Below are positions 34,520 through 47,399 of a DNA stretch of 64,000 nucleotides, in pieces. The DNA is taken from NCBI GenBank assembly GCA_021234155.1, contig JAJEKV010000088.1, forward strand, positions 246,001 to 310,000, in the 5' to 3' direction. The notes under the pieces were generated by a model. The model did not search any database. It saw nothing but the letters and a program-made list of their open reading frames with translations, and was not told the DNA's origin. A program made the position numbers and the translations under genes. Source of the stretch: Isoetes taiwanensis. Taxonomy: Eukaryota > Streptophyta > Lycopodiopsida > Isoetales > Isoetaceae. The number at the start of each line of letters is the position of its first letter. Within the stretch, counting starts at the first letter, position 1.

Positions 34520-35944
34520 GGCTTGAAGGGCGCATGTAGTGCAGTTTCCCCGCCGACAACACATTTCTTATCATAACTTTTGATCCAGAGCTCTGTTTGA
34601 GATGATTGTTATTTTGGAAAGCTCTCTCCGAGATCTTTTTGATAGTGTATGATATGGATATGTTTGGTTGAGTTATCTATGATAAAACAACAATTTTTCG
34701 GCCGGGTTTGGTAGGCTTTCACATCTTACCAGCTGAATAATACAGGATTGAGCTATTGGATATTGTTTTATGGCTCATTCCGAATGAAGCTTGCAAAAAA
34801 TTACCATGCATTTTTAGATTTTGAGGCAGTTATTAAGCAAATTCCAAGGCTTCTAGATCCTTGTGCTAACAAGCAGAAAAGTTTCCCACTTTGGTTTCTC
34901 ACCACAAGAATCCATGGAGGCCAAAGGCTGCTGTTAAATTCCAGTTGAAAAATGTTTGTGTATGGGTGTTGCAAACTTTATGATTTTCAGAATAATGGGA
35001 TCAATCTGCTCTATCTTTATGGTAACTTTTACTTATGTTCTATTTGTTTTATTGTGATCAAATTCAAAAGCTACAGGTGATGAAAGCCTCAAATGAATTC
35101 TAGTTTTTTTATGGTTTGAATTCTAAAAATTTTGTTTGTGCCTCTTTATTTTCTGTCCTTTCACTAATGCATCTCGCATTTGGATCTTAGTCATGACTTA
35201 TCTGTTGGCCGCCTAATGTTTAGGGACTAGAATTGGCAAGAAAGCTTGAAACATATATAATTTGGCGTGTTGCAATGAACAGGTTCACACTTTACTTAAA
35301 GCTGTTTCAAATTAAATTCTTATTAACAAGCAAATGCTTAGTTTTATGTAGCTTCACATTCATTGAGTTTAAATGGTTGGACTCAAAGGCCTTAGTGCTA
35401 AAGCAAAACACATTTGCACTATTGAAACTTCATGTCATTAAGTTTAAATTGTTTGATTCAAAGTTGTTAATGTTAAAATAAAGCACAAGGATATGCTGGG
35501 TTCAATCCCCATGACATGACCTAACGGTCATCTTCTTAACAAATGTTCTTTATTCCATTGATAACTCTTCTAAATTACTTTAATAACCTGTTGACCTTTT
35601 TTGAGGCTCCACAATTGCTATATATCATTTTTTATGGTTATGTTGTCCATCTTCAAGGCCCGAATTGGAGTGGCCTTCCTCTGCATACAATTTCAGAACT
35701 GAACATGTTTGTTAAATCTTTCATTCTGTTGAAACGGTGGCATGTTTGAAAGTTTCATTCACCACCTTTGATAGAAATAAGGGGTCTAACACCTTCAGTC
35801 ATCCCAAGAATCATGGCTAAGATTACCAGGTTTGCAAAAAGAGTTTATATACTCTAGGAGCACAATTTATGAAACACTTATTTGCTTGCTTAAATGCATG
35901 CGTCTTTGGGCATTGTTGAACATGAAATGAAATTGAGAGTTGAA
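34520..35944. other. AT-rich intergenic
   Basis: No gene is supported. 35330-35480 contains two loose copies of an AAGTTTAAATTGTTTGA-type segment. Confidence 0.4.
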
Positions 35945-36192
35945 GTTGAAAGCAAAGCACATTTTCATCAAGATACAATCTCATTTTTCTTGGATAGTTT
36001 CTTTTCTTTGGTAAGATCCATTCTACGTATTTGGATTTAAGATCACATTAAAAACATACATAGGAGAAGTTGAAAGCAAAGCACATTTTTATCAAGATAC
36101 AATTTCATTTTTCTTGGATAGTTTCTTTTCTTTGGTAAGATCCATTCTAGGTATTTGGATTTAAGATGACATTAAAAACATACATAGGAGAG
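35945..36192. repeat. 124-bp tandem duplication
   Basis: Copies 35945-36068 and 36069-36192 start GTTGAAAGCAAAGCACATTT and differ at only about five positions. Non-coding. Confidence 0.95.
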
Positions 36193-38154
36193 CATGTTAG
36201 GTAGCTTCCACAACAAATAATGGATATGGCATTATAATGCGATATGCTTATTTGCATTTCGTCTCATATCTTACATCTGAAATGCTCAACAATTTCTTGC
36301 TAATAAGGTGTCACACTACCATATGCAAAGCGATAATCTCGAGGTTCAACTTCTGTTTTGTAAATTTTACAACTTTTTCCATGTAAAAGAGACAGTTTGT
36401 CCAAATTTGTATACCAAACCAATTTCCATCGTTGAGGCATAGAGCCCAAATGGACAACATTATGCTTATGTCTATAGCTTGCATCTATTCTTTATAAAAG
36501 AAAAGGTTCTATGCCAATCATTTAGGCATTTAACCACATCGGTAAACTTGAGCGGCATCAATTGCTAAACTATGTTTTATGTGGTAACACTCTAAATTAC
36601 TATGTCCAAGGTCACAAGTTCAACGTTCATTGTGAAAGTGGTCACGATCATTGTAAAGGTGGTGGTGTTGTGTGGGGGGGGGGGGGGGGGTCCCATCTGG
36701 GTATGTTGCGTCCCAGGTTTTGGCTGGGTATGTTGTGTCCCATAAGTTTGTGAGTGTTCCATAGACGTTAAAAATATCGCTCTAATAGGTTTTCATGGGT
36801 CACCAAGAGAAAAGAGGTGATGCAACTACACGCTAATTATGACATAGTCTGGTTTTCCTATATTTTATTTGTATCTTTCTTGCATGTTATTTTCAATGTT
36901 TAACTTCTGATTTGACCATTCATACGATTCAAGTTTAAATTAATATGCCTAATGATACCTGATTTACTTAGTCTATTCTTAGTTGGTCTATATTCTAGCT
37001 ACATGTGTAAGAATAATGGGATCTTGAAAATTTAAAGACTGTGAGACATGCATGGTTGATTTGAATGGCTAGGGTTTGGAGACTTCATGGATGCATGTCT
37101 TAACATCATTTAAATGTTACTATTGGCGTCCTTTAGAGATTTTATAAAAAATAAGAGATTGTAAAGTCGTGCATATCCTAAATCTCTCATTTGCACTACC
37201 TCATTGATCACTTATTAACCTCAAACATTTTGTTACAACATCCATTCGTTCCATCCATACTTGCTTTATTTCAACATGTTTTAGGTTCCTAAATAAATCG
37301 ATCACATAATATCCCAAGATTAATTAAATAACCTTATCCACTTTGTGTAGCAACAAAAGCACGACATACTTGAAATAAGACTCTTAATTTCAACTTTACT
37401 ATAACTATAGCATGTGCCCTTGGATGATGTGTTCTTAGGGTGTCATATGATTTAGGTACCATTGCACATGATACAACAACCCTAATGACATCTACGCTAA
37501 AATCTATGAAGAATGAGACTCAATCCAGGTAAAACTTTTTCTTCAATCCAGGTAAAACTTCCTCTTCAATCCAGCTCTAATTTTGGGGTATTCCCTTTTG
37601 CAAGTGCCACATAAAAGTAAAAATGAAAAAAGCTTGGTAAATACACGATGTTACAAGGCACGAGTACTCATCTAAACATTTCATCTTCATTAGGCACAAA
37701 AGCATCTCCAATGAATTGGTGTACAATTTCATCTGATCTTAACTAGGCAGAAAAGCGTATTCTCGGCTCCAACGCATTGGCTTACAACTTCCATTCATGG
37801 ACTTAAATGAACAACCACATCTAATACAAGCATGGATACGATTATCATGGTGCACGTACATTCTAACAAAGCATGAGACAACCATCATGGTGCATGTACA
37901 GTGCAACAACACATGGCAAGACATAGTATTCAAATTTATAATTTGACTATATGATCAAGGCCTCCAACACTCCAGGGTTAATGCACCTATTGGAAAATAT
38001 CATTCGCTCCTATATTAATACAATAGGAATAGGACACCTAGAAGAAGAAATAATTAATTATCCAAATGCAAGGAACTAAGTCCAATTTCTACAATGGAAC
38101 CGTATTTATGCCCGGTAACGCCGAGCACCCGTTACTAGTTCTATAAATAATGCA
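36193..38154. other. Intergenic with G17 tract
   Basis: No gene is supported. A run of 17 G lies at 36674-36690, followed by two copies of a CTGGGTATGTTG.GTCCCA segment. A small triple repeat of CAATCCAGGTAAAACTT type lies at 37518-37580. Confidence 0.5.
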
Positions 38155-39040
38155 TAAAGTGTATAACACGTTCAAACATAGGATGCGTAACATATATTGA
38201 ATAGTCAAACCAAACCAACAAGGAAACATGAGCACTCGATATATTGTTTATTGCCTCAAAAGAGCTCGATATATTGTTTATTGCCTCAACAAAGCTTTCC
38301 TTTATCTGGATCTCATGCCTCCCATTTCTTTTCTTGGTCCCCTTTCAAATTAACCAAAGGTATTGTTCATATGGATACTAACATTATCGATGGCTATATG
38401 GCTATTGTATATATGGATACTAACACTATATGGATACCTACATGAATATTGTACTCAATGGCAATGCTGGGCACCTGTTACTATGTGTATTGCTTCAATG
38501 TATTATTTCAGTACATTTTCTACAATTGTTGAGAGTGGGTAGCTGCACATCTGCAAGCTACCGAAAAAAATAAAAAATATATGGAATATATAGTTATATC
38601 AATCTAGGACATATGTTGGCTAGTCTATTTGCAGAGACCCAGGATTAAGGAACCCTACCCTTTTGGAGTTTCGAGGAAAGCGCCAGCAGCCGCATAAAGC
38701 ATCCCACAAGAAAAGAAAAAGTCCAAACCGAGCGTCGCCACTATATTTGCACTAAAAAACACTGGAAAACAACCATACCTCCCAAAATGGAGTGGCTAGT
38801 GGTTTACATGTGCCACGTGACAGACCTCCATAATATATGTGTATGGAGGGTTGGGAAGGGGGGGGGGGAGCTAGTGATGCATTGCATGCGACAATGGAAA
38901 ATAAAATTCACATGGATATTAAAAAGAGGGAGTAGGGAGAGATCCAAGGGTACCGATGGAAGATGAGAAACTGCTGATGTAAAGGGAAACACCGAACCTC
39001 TGGCTGTGGACGAACCTGTGGGTGTAGCATAAACCAAGTG
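38155..39040. repeat. Dispersed ~0.8-kb repeat, copy 1
   Basis: This segment is related along its length to 43865-44620 in the same orientation. Shared landmarks are CCCATTTCTTTTCTTGG, GGTATTxTTCATATGGATAC, CATAAAGCATCCCA and AAAATTCACATGGATAT. It is non-coding as far as can be seen and is probably a copy of a repeat element of unknown type. Confidence 0.75.
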
Positions 39041-39394
39041 GAGCGCTACTCACATTTGATGCAGTCGTAGCCTACTTCTGATATCTGAATTTTCTTGCAT
39101 GAAGTCTATAGAAAGTAAAAAAAAAAATATGGTTTGATACAACCTCTGATTTTCGTGGCTTTGATACTTAGCTAATTCGAAAAATGAAGATACATGTCTG
39201 TGGTGGATGAGCTATGCATATGTTTTTGGTGTTGATACATGCTTGTGGAAAATATTATTCATGTGCATTACTCATCTGCTAGAGGCATTACATGCTGGGT
39301 CAATAGGGTTTTTTGCGACATCTAAATTATTGTGAAGGAGGACAGACCCTAATTCAATCGATTAGGTATGGAGGGCTTGGCTCTGTGTAACTAA

Positions 39395-40190
39395 TATTAA
39401 GAATAGAATAGATTTTTTATCGTCCACAGAAAAACATAGGCCTAGAAAAACAAGTAAATACACTATGGAAAAAAAATGCAACCATGAATTGGAAACCTTA
39501 CGGCTGGTTCCTATACAGGCAACAGGCCACCCCAATGATATTTTTGTGATATTTTTTGGTGATCTTTTTTCTTGCAGAGCACAGAGCATACCACTTCGAT
39601 GCTGGCCACTCTGTGTAATGGTTCACAAGCAGGGCATGCCTTCATCACTATAAGATTTGTTCCCACAGTTTCATTGGAGGAGGTGAGAATCATACCTAAT
39701 ATAACTACCCACATAACTACCATTAACATTAATTAACACAAACTATTGCATTGAACATTTTTTAATTGAAACCCCCCTGAAACCCCCTGTAGTTTGGGTG
39801 CATATTCACACGGGGGGTGACTCCGGGCAGCGAGAGCCCCTATAATTATGTTTTGCATGTACAAAATCAACACCATATAGTACATTACCTCAAATCTTAT
39901 AGTATTTTGTAAACCTTCTTATACAGTATAGCAATTTTTGTACATGCATACCCCACAAACGAGGAACTTTATGTACGGTGTGGATCAAGGAATAAAGGGT
40001 GCATATGCCTATCCAACAGCTCTCGATGCCCGGAGTCACCCCCCGTGTGAATATGCACCCAAACTACAGGGGGTTTCAGGGGGGTTTCAATTAAAAAATG
40101 TTCAATGCAATAGTTTGTGTTAATTAATGTTAATGGTAGTTATGTGGGTAGTTATACTAAAAAAAAATTTTGGCCCTTCGGGCCCTAACA
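39395..40190 (-). mobile_element. LINE 3' region with nested MITE
   Basis: On the minus strand the sequence near 39440-39395 (TAGGCC..., GTGGACGATAAAA, then TCTATTCTATTC) matches the 3' end of the LINE at 1040-1126. Farther upstream on the same strand GGGCCCGAAGGGCC followed by a T-run (40190-40161) resembles that LINE's hairpin and T-run. A 457-bp foldback element sits between. The coding part is not recognisable. Confidence 0.5.
39700..40156. mobile_element. 457-bp foldback MITE
   Basis: Perfect-looking terminal arms of 138 bp (39700-39837 and 40019-40156) differ at one position. Arms begin TATAACTACCCACAT. CTAA flanks both ends (39696-39699, 40157-40160) as a target duplication. The 181-bp centre has no gene. 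It is a non-autonomous DNA element, and the near-identical arms argue for recent insertion. Confidence 0.9.
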
Positions 40191-40409
40191 AAACCAAACA
40201 CCTAACAGTCTAATGATAGATGATATATTATAGCATAAGAAGTCAAACAAAACAAAGGTGCTCAATTTAATGAAACAAACTCATTGCATAGGATTGTACA
40301 CACAATATAAAGCAATACCAATATTAAAATATGAGCTCGCATGTAATACTAGAATTTATATTAATGAATAAGCAAATAGTTAATGTGAACAATAGAATAA
40401 TTGATACAA

Positions 40410-40995
40410 CTTACTATTCTATAGACGTTGCAAAGAATCCAAAGAATCCTGACAACTTCTGGAGGAGCCTAACCCTTGCTGCTATTCATTATCCATGATC
40501 TTGCGGTGTTCTTGAACTTGTCTTTTACATAATTTTAAAAATGTAGATAATAAGAAAAAACCATCTTTACTCTTAAAAGAGCATGTTCTTCCTTCTGTTC
40601 AGTCAAGCTCAATAACCTTGGCAGCAAACCAATACAGTATTTTTGTCTATCTTGACATCGCCATCAATATGCTAAGCATCCAATATAATACGGGAAATAT
40701 CAATATTAAAATATTAGAAGCAAATAGTTAATGTGAATAGAATAATTGAAACAACTTAGTGTTCTATAGACGTTGCAAAGAATGCTGACAACTTCTGGAG
40801 GAGCAAACCCAAGTGTAACCCTTGCTATTATTCTATATCCATCTTGAAAATGTGTTTTACATAATTTTAAAAATTCAGATAATAAGAAAAAACCATCCTT
40901 TCTCTTAAAAGAGCATGTTCTTTCTTCTGTTCATCTTCAACCGAACTCAATAACCTTGGCAGCAAACCAATACAATATTTTTGTCTTGAAAAACA
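40410..40995. repeat. ~250-bp direct duplication
   Basis: Segments about 40410-40655 and 40753-40995 share TTCTATAGACGTTGCAAAGAAT, the AAGAAAAAACCATC region and AATAACCTTGGCAGCAAACC. On the minus strand both copies read a similar short coding-like piece (IGLLPRLLS, then HALLR), so an exon may have been duplicated. The protein is unrecognised. It lies just downstream of the gp210 exons. Confidence 0.7.
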
Positions 40996-41150
40996 TGCCA
41001 AAATGTGTTTTGGAGAGGCGGATGAACTCAGCAGGTCGCTTTCATACCACTCCAATATTATCCTTGGTATAGCAATAAATAAATTAACACAATGTGCATA
41101 ATGCACATATGGCAAGTCTATCTAAATTGACATTCCAAAATTAGCCTTAC

Positions 41151-41931
41151 ATCTGTGCCAACGGGGAAAACAAACATTTCTCTGCCAACACCAAGCTGCC
41201 CTCCACCAACGTCAAGTGTCATCGACAAAGGCATACGCACTTCCAATTCTGCCATAGCTTCACTCATCAAAACACCTGCATGGCTATATGCCTTTGCAAA
41301 AAGAAGCTGAAGAAAGAAAAATTGACATGCAACATTAGTAACTACCAATGTTGACATGCAACATTAGTAACTACCAATGTAAAAGTTTCATAATTCATCA
41401 CAATTGACTCACACTTTTGCCATGAGATTTAGTAGTCACAGTTCTTGAATTCACATCCATAGTTGCAACAGAAGAGTCAGAGCTTGAAAATTGTAAAGTA
41501 GCTCCCATTGTTGGTCCACCCTGAGTAACCATCTGCAACACCTTCTATCAAGCAGAGTACATCTATAATAGCAATCCAAAACTGATTAATTCGATCCTGG
41601 TACCTACCACATACTTGGCACTTGGTGCAAGCAAGACTTTTTGTGAGGTAAACACAAGAGGAGCATGCACAGTAACCCTTCCAGCATCACTAAAAATATG
41701 ACAACCAGATGACTGCTGTGCACTCACCTAATCGTATGCCATGTAGGTCAATGCAAGCATATTATTCATCATAGCAAAAATGATCAGACATACCTGTATG
41801 CTCGTCAATCCTAAATTTGCACCACGTAATTCGAAAGCACTTTGATGAAGGCCATCCTCCATGAAGGTATACTTTCTAATGGCAACAAGAACTTCATCTT
41901 GTACATGAAGTTCAAGGTTCATGAAAGCAAG
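41151..41931 (-). pseudogene. NUP210: Nucleoporin gp210 (NUP210), internal exons
   Basis: Four in-frame exons with GT-AG introns: 41931-41794, 41727-41608, 41520-41413 and 41306-41151, all phase 0 (46, 40, 36 and 52 codons). Together they give the gp210 luminal-domain order: FELRGANLGLTSIQ, then FSDAGRVTVHAPLVF with LLAPSAKYV, then GGPTMGATLQFSSSDSSVAT, then MTLDVGGGQLGVGREM. gp210 is a membrane ring protein of the nuclear pore. Only about 175 of roughly 1,900 residues are present. No further gp210 exons are evident nearby, so this may be a captured fragment, although the exons and splice sites seen are intact. Large introns to exons outside the recognised region remain possible. Confidence 0.75.
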
Positions 41932-43670
41932 CTGAAGAATACGAAACCAGGTGACCATGACATCCTGCTAAATAACAATCACGGATATGGTACTAGGAAG
42001 GCTCTATAGAATTAAGCAGATAGATTTCCTCTGTTATATATCCATTGGACATTCCTAAATAGATGCAGTATCCCTGTATCATACCCATCTGACCGATTAG
42101 GGTAAACCAAGGGTTTCTAGTGCATTAGGAAGAAACTCCCCACCCCGAAGAGAATCGGTCCCCGAACAGTTGAAACGGTTGAGTTACACCCTAAAAAAGA
42201 GCGAGAACCCGGATCTCTTCACGAAAAAGCGGATGGTTGGCCCTGAAGAAACCCAGAAGCTGCAGCACTTGCACACGTGAGACAGAATAAGAAATATCCA
42301 AAGAGGAAGGGTTTTTTTTAGGGTTATCTGATTTCGCTGAAGCATGGAAGAACAAAGACACATGTATGGCAGAAACGGAGGCCCAAAGGTTTTTTCTGCT
42401 TGAGAACAAAAAGCATCATTTTCATATTGTCGCCAACATCGCCAGAGAGCTGGTCATTTTCATGCTGTGGCCCATGCTTTAACGCACTATGCTGAACCGA
42501 AGAAGATAATAAAAACCAATCTCTAGCATTAACTAGCAGAACAAAAGCTATGACCTCATATGGATAAGTAGCAGCAATCGACTCCCCCAGCAACATCAAT
42601 ATCGAGAAGGAAAGCTACAGGAGGACAAAAGTTATGGGGTTTGATATATATTAATGGAGTGATGGTAATGACAGCCGTTAGATTGTTTAAGCCGATCTAA
42701 ATCAACGCCCTAAAAATGACGCACTCTAGAAATACTATTTAGTATGCCTCTATGAATACAGCACCAAAATCATAGGAAAACCATGCCAAAAAACGTATAA
42801 AATTACAAAAACACCCCCCTGTTATTATGCTAGATATTGTCTGCACAAGAAGAAGCTCCATAATCCAAAAACTTGCAGAAGAGTAGGGTGGAGTCGTACA
42901 CAGTAGACCAATAACAAGAGGTTGTGCATGCATGGGCCAGTAGCATGCATGTGCAAATCAATGGTTCATAAAACAAAACTAACCAAAAATACATTCGCTC
43001 TCTATAAATACCGCTAATATAGGCACACACAAATACAATAATACAATTATATGAAGACTATAACATAATAGCAGTATAATTATATGTTTTGCATGAAGAA
43101 CTATTTTTTGGGATGTTAGATCAAGAGGATTCTATAGCTAGTCATGAAATAGTATCAATCCAAAAAAGTGAGCAACTAACCTTAAATAAAAATAAGATAG
43201 TATAAAGCTTAGAGGTTAGAGCTTAGAGACTATTTAGAACTGCATCTCGAGCTCGACCTAGATGAGATCATCTATGATGAGCTTTGCCATGTCTTGATGA
43301 CTATAAATCTCCAGCCAATCATCTAATTCCTAGATTGTATGTATAATATTGTCAAAATAGCATGATGATGAATGGAGCTCAGAAGATAGGCTTTGTGTTC
43401 TAAGAGGCTTCTATCTTCAAAATCTTCTTTTTAGTTGTAGCTCTAATCATGGGGGATCATGTACATCTTCAAAGAGAGAAGATAGTTAGCAACATGATAC
43501 CAATTAAGTTGCTCAGCCTATAAAAGTTGGAAGTCCATTGAAGCTTTGTGATAGTTTTTAACATTTCTACTACCATTTGGTTTCAACACGACGACACCTA
43601 AATAACTAAATTTGGACATTTTCCATCTTAAGGATGAGAATTTTGCTTGAATTTTATCATGCTTATGACA
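41932..43670. other. Intergenic or intronic
   Basis: Minus-strand open stretches at 42191-42409 and 42324-42599 have no recognised domains and no link to gp210. Nothing else is supported. Confidence 0.35.
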
Positions 43671-43674
43671 TCTA

Positions 43675-43865
43675 ATTGTCGAGTGTTCGTCTGATTCAAC
43701 CACCGAACAAGCACATAGCCAAAGCTGTTTGTTCTAGCTTCATCCATCGTCCAACTTCTATCATAAGCTTATGCGAGCTCATTCTGAACATGCTCATAAT
43801 ACCTATTAGCAATTTGCTAATCTTAGATTTTATATCTATTGTACTATGCACATTGCTAAATTCTA
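43675..43865 (-). pseudogene. Conserved unknown coding fragment, copy 2
   Basis: Diverged copy of the fragment at 30382-30600, same strand. It keeps ANRYYEHVQNELA, a stop, then AYDRSWTMDEA. It lies directly next to the dispersed repeat that starts at about 43865, so the two may be parts of one element. Confidence 0.4.
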
Positions 43866-44620
43866 TACATAATGCATAAACAGTATGTGACATATACTGA
43901 ATTGTCAAACCAACAAGGAAACATGAGCACTTGACATATTGTTCGTTTATTGGCCTCAAAAGAGCTTTTCTTTATTTGACATTTCGTGTCTCCCATTTCT
44001 TTTCTTGGTCCCCTTTCAAATTAACCAAAGGTATTATTCATATGGATACTAACACAGTGGATGGCTATATTCCTCTGTACATATGGATACTAAAACTATG
44101 GATGCCTACATTAGTATTGTACTTATCGGTAATGCCAGGCACCCTTTCTAGTGTGTATTGTTTCAGTGTACTGTTTCAGTAGATTTCCTACAATTGTTGA
44201 GAGTGAGTAGCTGCACATCTACAAGCTACCAACAAAAATAGAGATATATGGAATATATGGGTATATCAATCCAAGACATATGTTGGCTTGTCTACCTGCA
44301 GAAAGCTTATTGTACCCTTTTGAAGTTTTGACAAAAACCCCAGCCGCCCCATAAAGCATCCCATAAGAAAAGTAAAAATCATGGTCGTGCATCGCCACTA
44401 TATTTGTGCATTACTAACACTGAAAAACAATCATAAAAAAAAACCTCCCAAGTGCGTGGCTGGTTGTTTACATGTGCAACATGACAGACATCTTGAAATT
44501 GGGGGTTGGTTTAGTCATGCATCCCATGTGACAATGAAAATAAAATTCACATGGATATGAAAAAAGGAGGAGGAAGGGGGATCCAAGGGTTGATGGGAGA
44601 TGAGATCTTTGTTGGCGAAA
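43865..44620. repeat. Dispersed ~0.8-kb repeat, copy 2
   Basis: Direct-orientation relative of 38155-39040, with small indels throughout. No coding content is recognised. Confidence 0.75.
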
Positions 44621-45589
44621 GTTGACGAAGAACCACATAAGAAGTAGCGATCTCAAAAATGATGTAGCATCCTCAAAATACACGCACCTTGCACGAGAAT
44701 CCCAATAGAAATAGGATCGATGGTAATTCTCACAATGGGCGTGCATCCCTTTGAAGAATGTATACAACATCACTAACATTGTTGCAACTCCATCAACACA
44801 AATCTTTACTTTGATGATATTGCCATCGGGTTACATGTTGGGCATTGCGTGCCAGGTTCGTAGGCAAAGTGATCAATCAAAATAGCTCTGGTTATTAACA
44901 AATGGGACTTCGTGCACCAAATCTTAGCAGATTGATACAAATATGGACGAAGTTTTAGATATCTTGGAGGGCATACTTATCCGGAGAGCCACCACCCTGC
45001 TGCAAGAAACTTGCTCTCTTCCATCCTACTTATTTCTAGATAATAATATTATGCTCCTGTCTTAAATCCGACATCTTTTGATTGGTTTTCTATTGACTCT
45101 GTCCTTTTTTTTTCCAGTTTTATGCTTGAATTAGGTCTTTAAATGGCTCTAAAACACTTGAAAAGGATTTTGTGCAATGAATCGAGTAACGTTAGCTTTG
45201 AGTTAGTTACGAAGTTGATTTGAGTGATTTAAATAAATCACGCAGTTGATTTTGAATGATTACGGGGCAATAGAATAGAAGGGTTTTTATCGTTAGAGGC
45301 GGCCATATGATCATTTTTCCATTACTTGTTAAAATAAAGTTGGAGCCAGTTTGGAATCTTCCACTCCGGCAAGTTGATCCAAGCAAGGAAGCGAGTTTGC
45401 TAGAAGGTTGTTCCCCTTTTTTAATCCCAAGTGGTGTTGCCTGGGTTCAAATCCTAGACCACTACTTGTCTTATTACTTTATTTAGGTTTTTTATACTCT
45501 CCATATTTTTTGAAATTTAGGGTTTCGTATTCAATGGCCCTCGTCCTTTTAGCCATCCATCATGTTAAGTAACGTTTTACAAGCAAGAG
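44621..45589. other. Intergenic
   Basis: No gene is supported. A T-arm-like GGTTCAAATCC near 45443 is not accompanied by a tRNA. Confidence 0.4.
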
Positions 45590-45779
45590 TTGCCTTTTTA
45601 TCAATATGAGTCAATTGAAAGCGCTTTGCTCTATTCCATATCCATCATGCTACATAACGTTTACAAGCAAGAGACGCCTCTTTTATCAATATGACTCAAA
45701 TGAAAGTGGTTTGCTCAAAAACAGAAAGGGATTAGTTCCAATCTTAGTATGTAAGACATCTATTTTTTTGACACCATTT

Positions 45780-45893
45780 CCTGTTCTATTCGTAATAATC
45801 ACATGTGGGATGTCAACCGTGTTTGTCAGGAATGCATATCAAAACAGAAACTTGAGGAGGAAAGGAAATTGTTGGAGGAACGGAAAACTGAGG
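45780..45893 (+). pseudogene. Coiled-coil exon, inverted truncated copy
   Basis: On the plus strand, WDVNRVCQECISKQKLEEE and following ERK-rich residues end at CTGAG|GTATGCCC, a good splice donor. It matches the minus-strand exons at 47.1-47.3 and 48.7-48.9 kb but lacks their 5' half. The protein is unidentified; the sequence is charged and helical. Confidence 0.5.
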
Positions 45894-46183
45894 TATGCCC
45901 ACAAGCTTGTTCAAAAAGTTCAGCAAACCCGTTTTTCCACTTATTTATGTCATTTAATTTATGCATTAAAACAAGATAATCTTAAGTTATACAAAGAGAT
46001 GCCTCTTTCTTCTATTCTATTCTATTCTTTATAATCTCAAAATAATCTTTCAGACATAAGGGTCGTCTTCTTAGGAGTCCAGGCATTTCCCTCCAAAAAG
46101 AACATCAATTGTGTCTTTTTGCCAAAACTCAACAAGAAAAGACACTTTGGAACATGGTTTCTATCTACTCTCAAGCCCTATGC

Positions 46184-46615
46184 CTAACATGTATGTTTAA
46201 GATGGTCTACCTTTGGCCGTTTTCTTCTGTTCGTGGTCTTTCCCGATTTCTTACATTTTCCTTTCAATTTTCTTAGCCTCGAGCAATGTTTGCTACAACA
46301 AAATAAGATGTCATACATAAGTAAAGAGTGGACATAAAAGCAAAATGTCACATATAACTCTTCGCATGCCACTCTGATTTCATGTAAAGCTATTTCATGC
46401 TTTTCATGGACTTCAGCCTCGAATAGAAATCGTTAGACCCTTATCTTCCTCATGAGAGTCCCGAAGTTCTCTAATCTGTAGCAAGAATAAACTTCAACAT
46501 TGCTTGAGGCTGAGTAAAATGAAAGGAAATGGAGAATTGAGAAAGACCATGAACTACACTTATAGACGCTGGAGGCGGAACATGAAAGGCATAAAGCAGA
46601 GATATGATTCTTTTT
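46184..46615. pseudogene. Inverted pair of a coiled-coil exon
   Basis: The minus strand at about 46292-46205 reads QTLLEAKKIERKM, a stop, EIGKDHEQKK. The plus strand at about 46497-46610 reads a related LLEAE, a stop, NERKWRIEKDHE, then LEAEHERHKAEI. These are two inverted copies of one exon, both with stops. A third copy without that stop is on the minus strand at about 48045-47950 (KIKRKMEEIERYHD). Confidence 0.5.
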
Positions 46616-47340
46616 ACCAGATTTGCATGCATGTGTTGAAGACTTTGCAGATTATGTGCAAACAGCGAGCTTTGTTTTTGACAACTGTTCTTCATAGTGT
46701 CGCCTTTTAGATAATACCTCACAATCTGTCTGGAATTCCTTAGAAATTCCTTCTTTTGTCTGTATTTCTTGTTTTCGTCTGATATCGTTCATTTCCTACA
46801 TAAATATTCAGGATAGAGGATATGAATGTGATGGGTTTCTAGACATGGTTATCCTACATGGGCAGCTCTATAAATCTTTATATTTTACCTGATCGTTTTG
46901 TTGCAAAATCTCTTTCAAATGCCGTGTAAGTTCTACTTGCTTTTCTTCGAGCTGATACTCTGACTGGTTTTTGATCTCTAACACTATTTTTTCAGCGGCA
47001 ACCACTGCGCTTGTATCTGGAATGACATGGTTAAATGGCGTAAATAATTGGAAAAAGGGGTTTTCTGAACGTTTTTCAAAGTTTCTGATGAAAACCAATG
47101 CACAAGCTTATGGGCATAGCTCAGTTTTCTGGTCCTCCAGCAGTTTCATTTCTTCCTCAAGTTTCTGTTTTGATATGCAAAACTCGTGGCATTCTTGACA
47201 AATACGGTTGACATCCCACTGTTGTGATATAATCTGTTGTTCCAATAAAGCAATGCTTCGTAGCATTGCTTGGTCCTTTCTTTCTTGTTCATTAATCTTC
47301 TCTTGCAATGCAGTTTCAACAATCTGGCTTGCACCTCACA
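46616..47340 (-). pseudogene. Coiled-coil protein exons, copy 1
   Basis: Three exons on the minus strand. The first (about 47340-47132) reads EKINEQERKDQAMLRSIALL then QQWDVNRICQECHEFC; its donor is mutated from GT to CT. The second (about 47010-46891) reads AEKIVLEIKNQSEYQLEEKQ and ends NDQ|GTAAAAT. The third (about 46710-46616) begins RRHYEEQLSKTKLA and has a frame change. The residues are charged and heptad-like. The family is not recognised. The lost donor and frame change suggest the copy is dead. Confidence 0.5.
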
Positions 47341-47399
47341 TTTCTGAAACGACCTCAATTTAATCATCCTGCAAAATGAATGAATATGTTTACTTAAGT

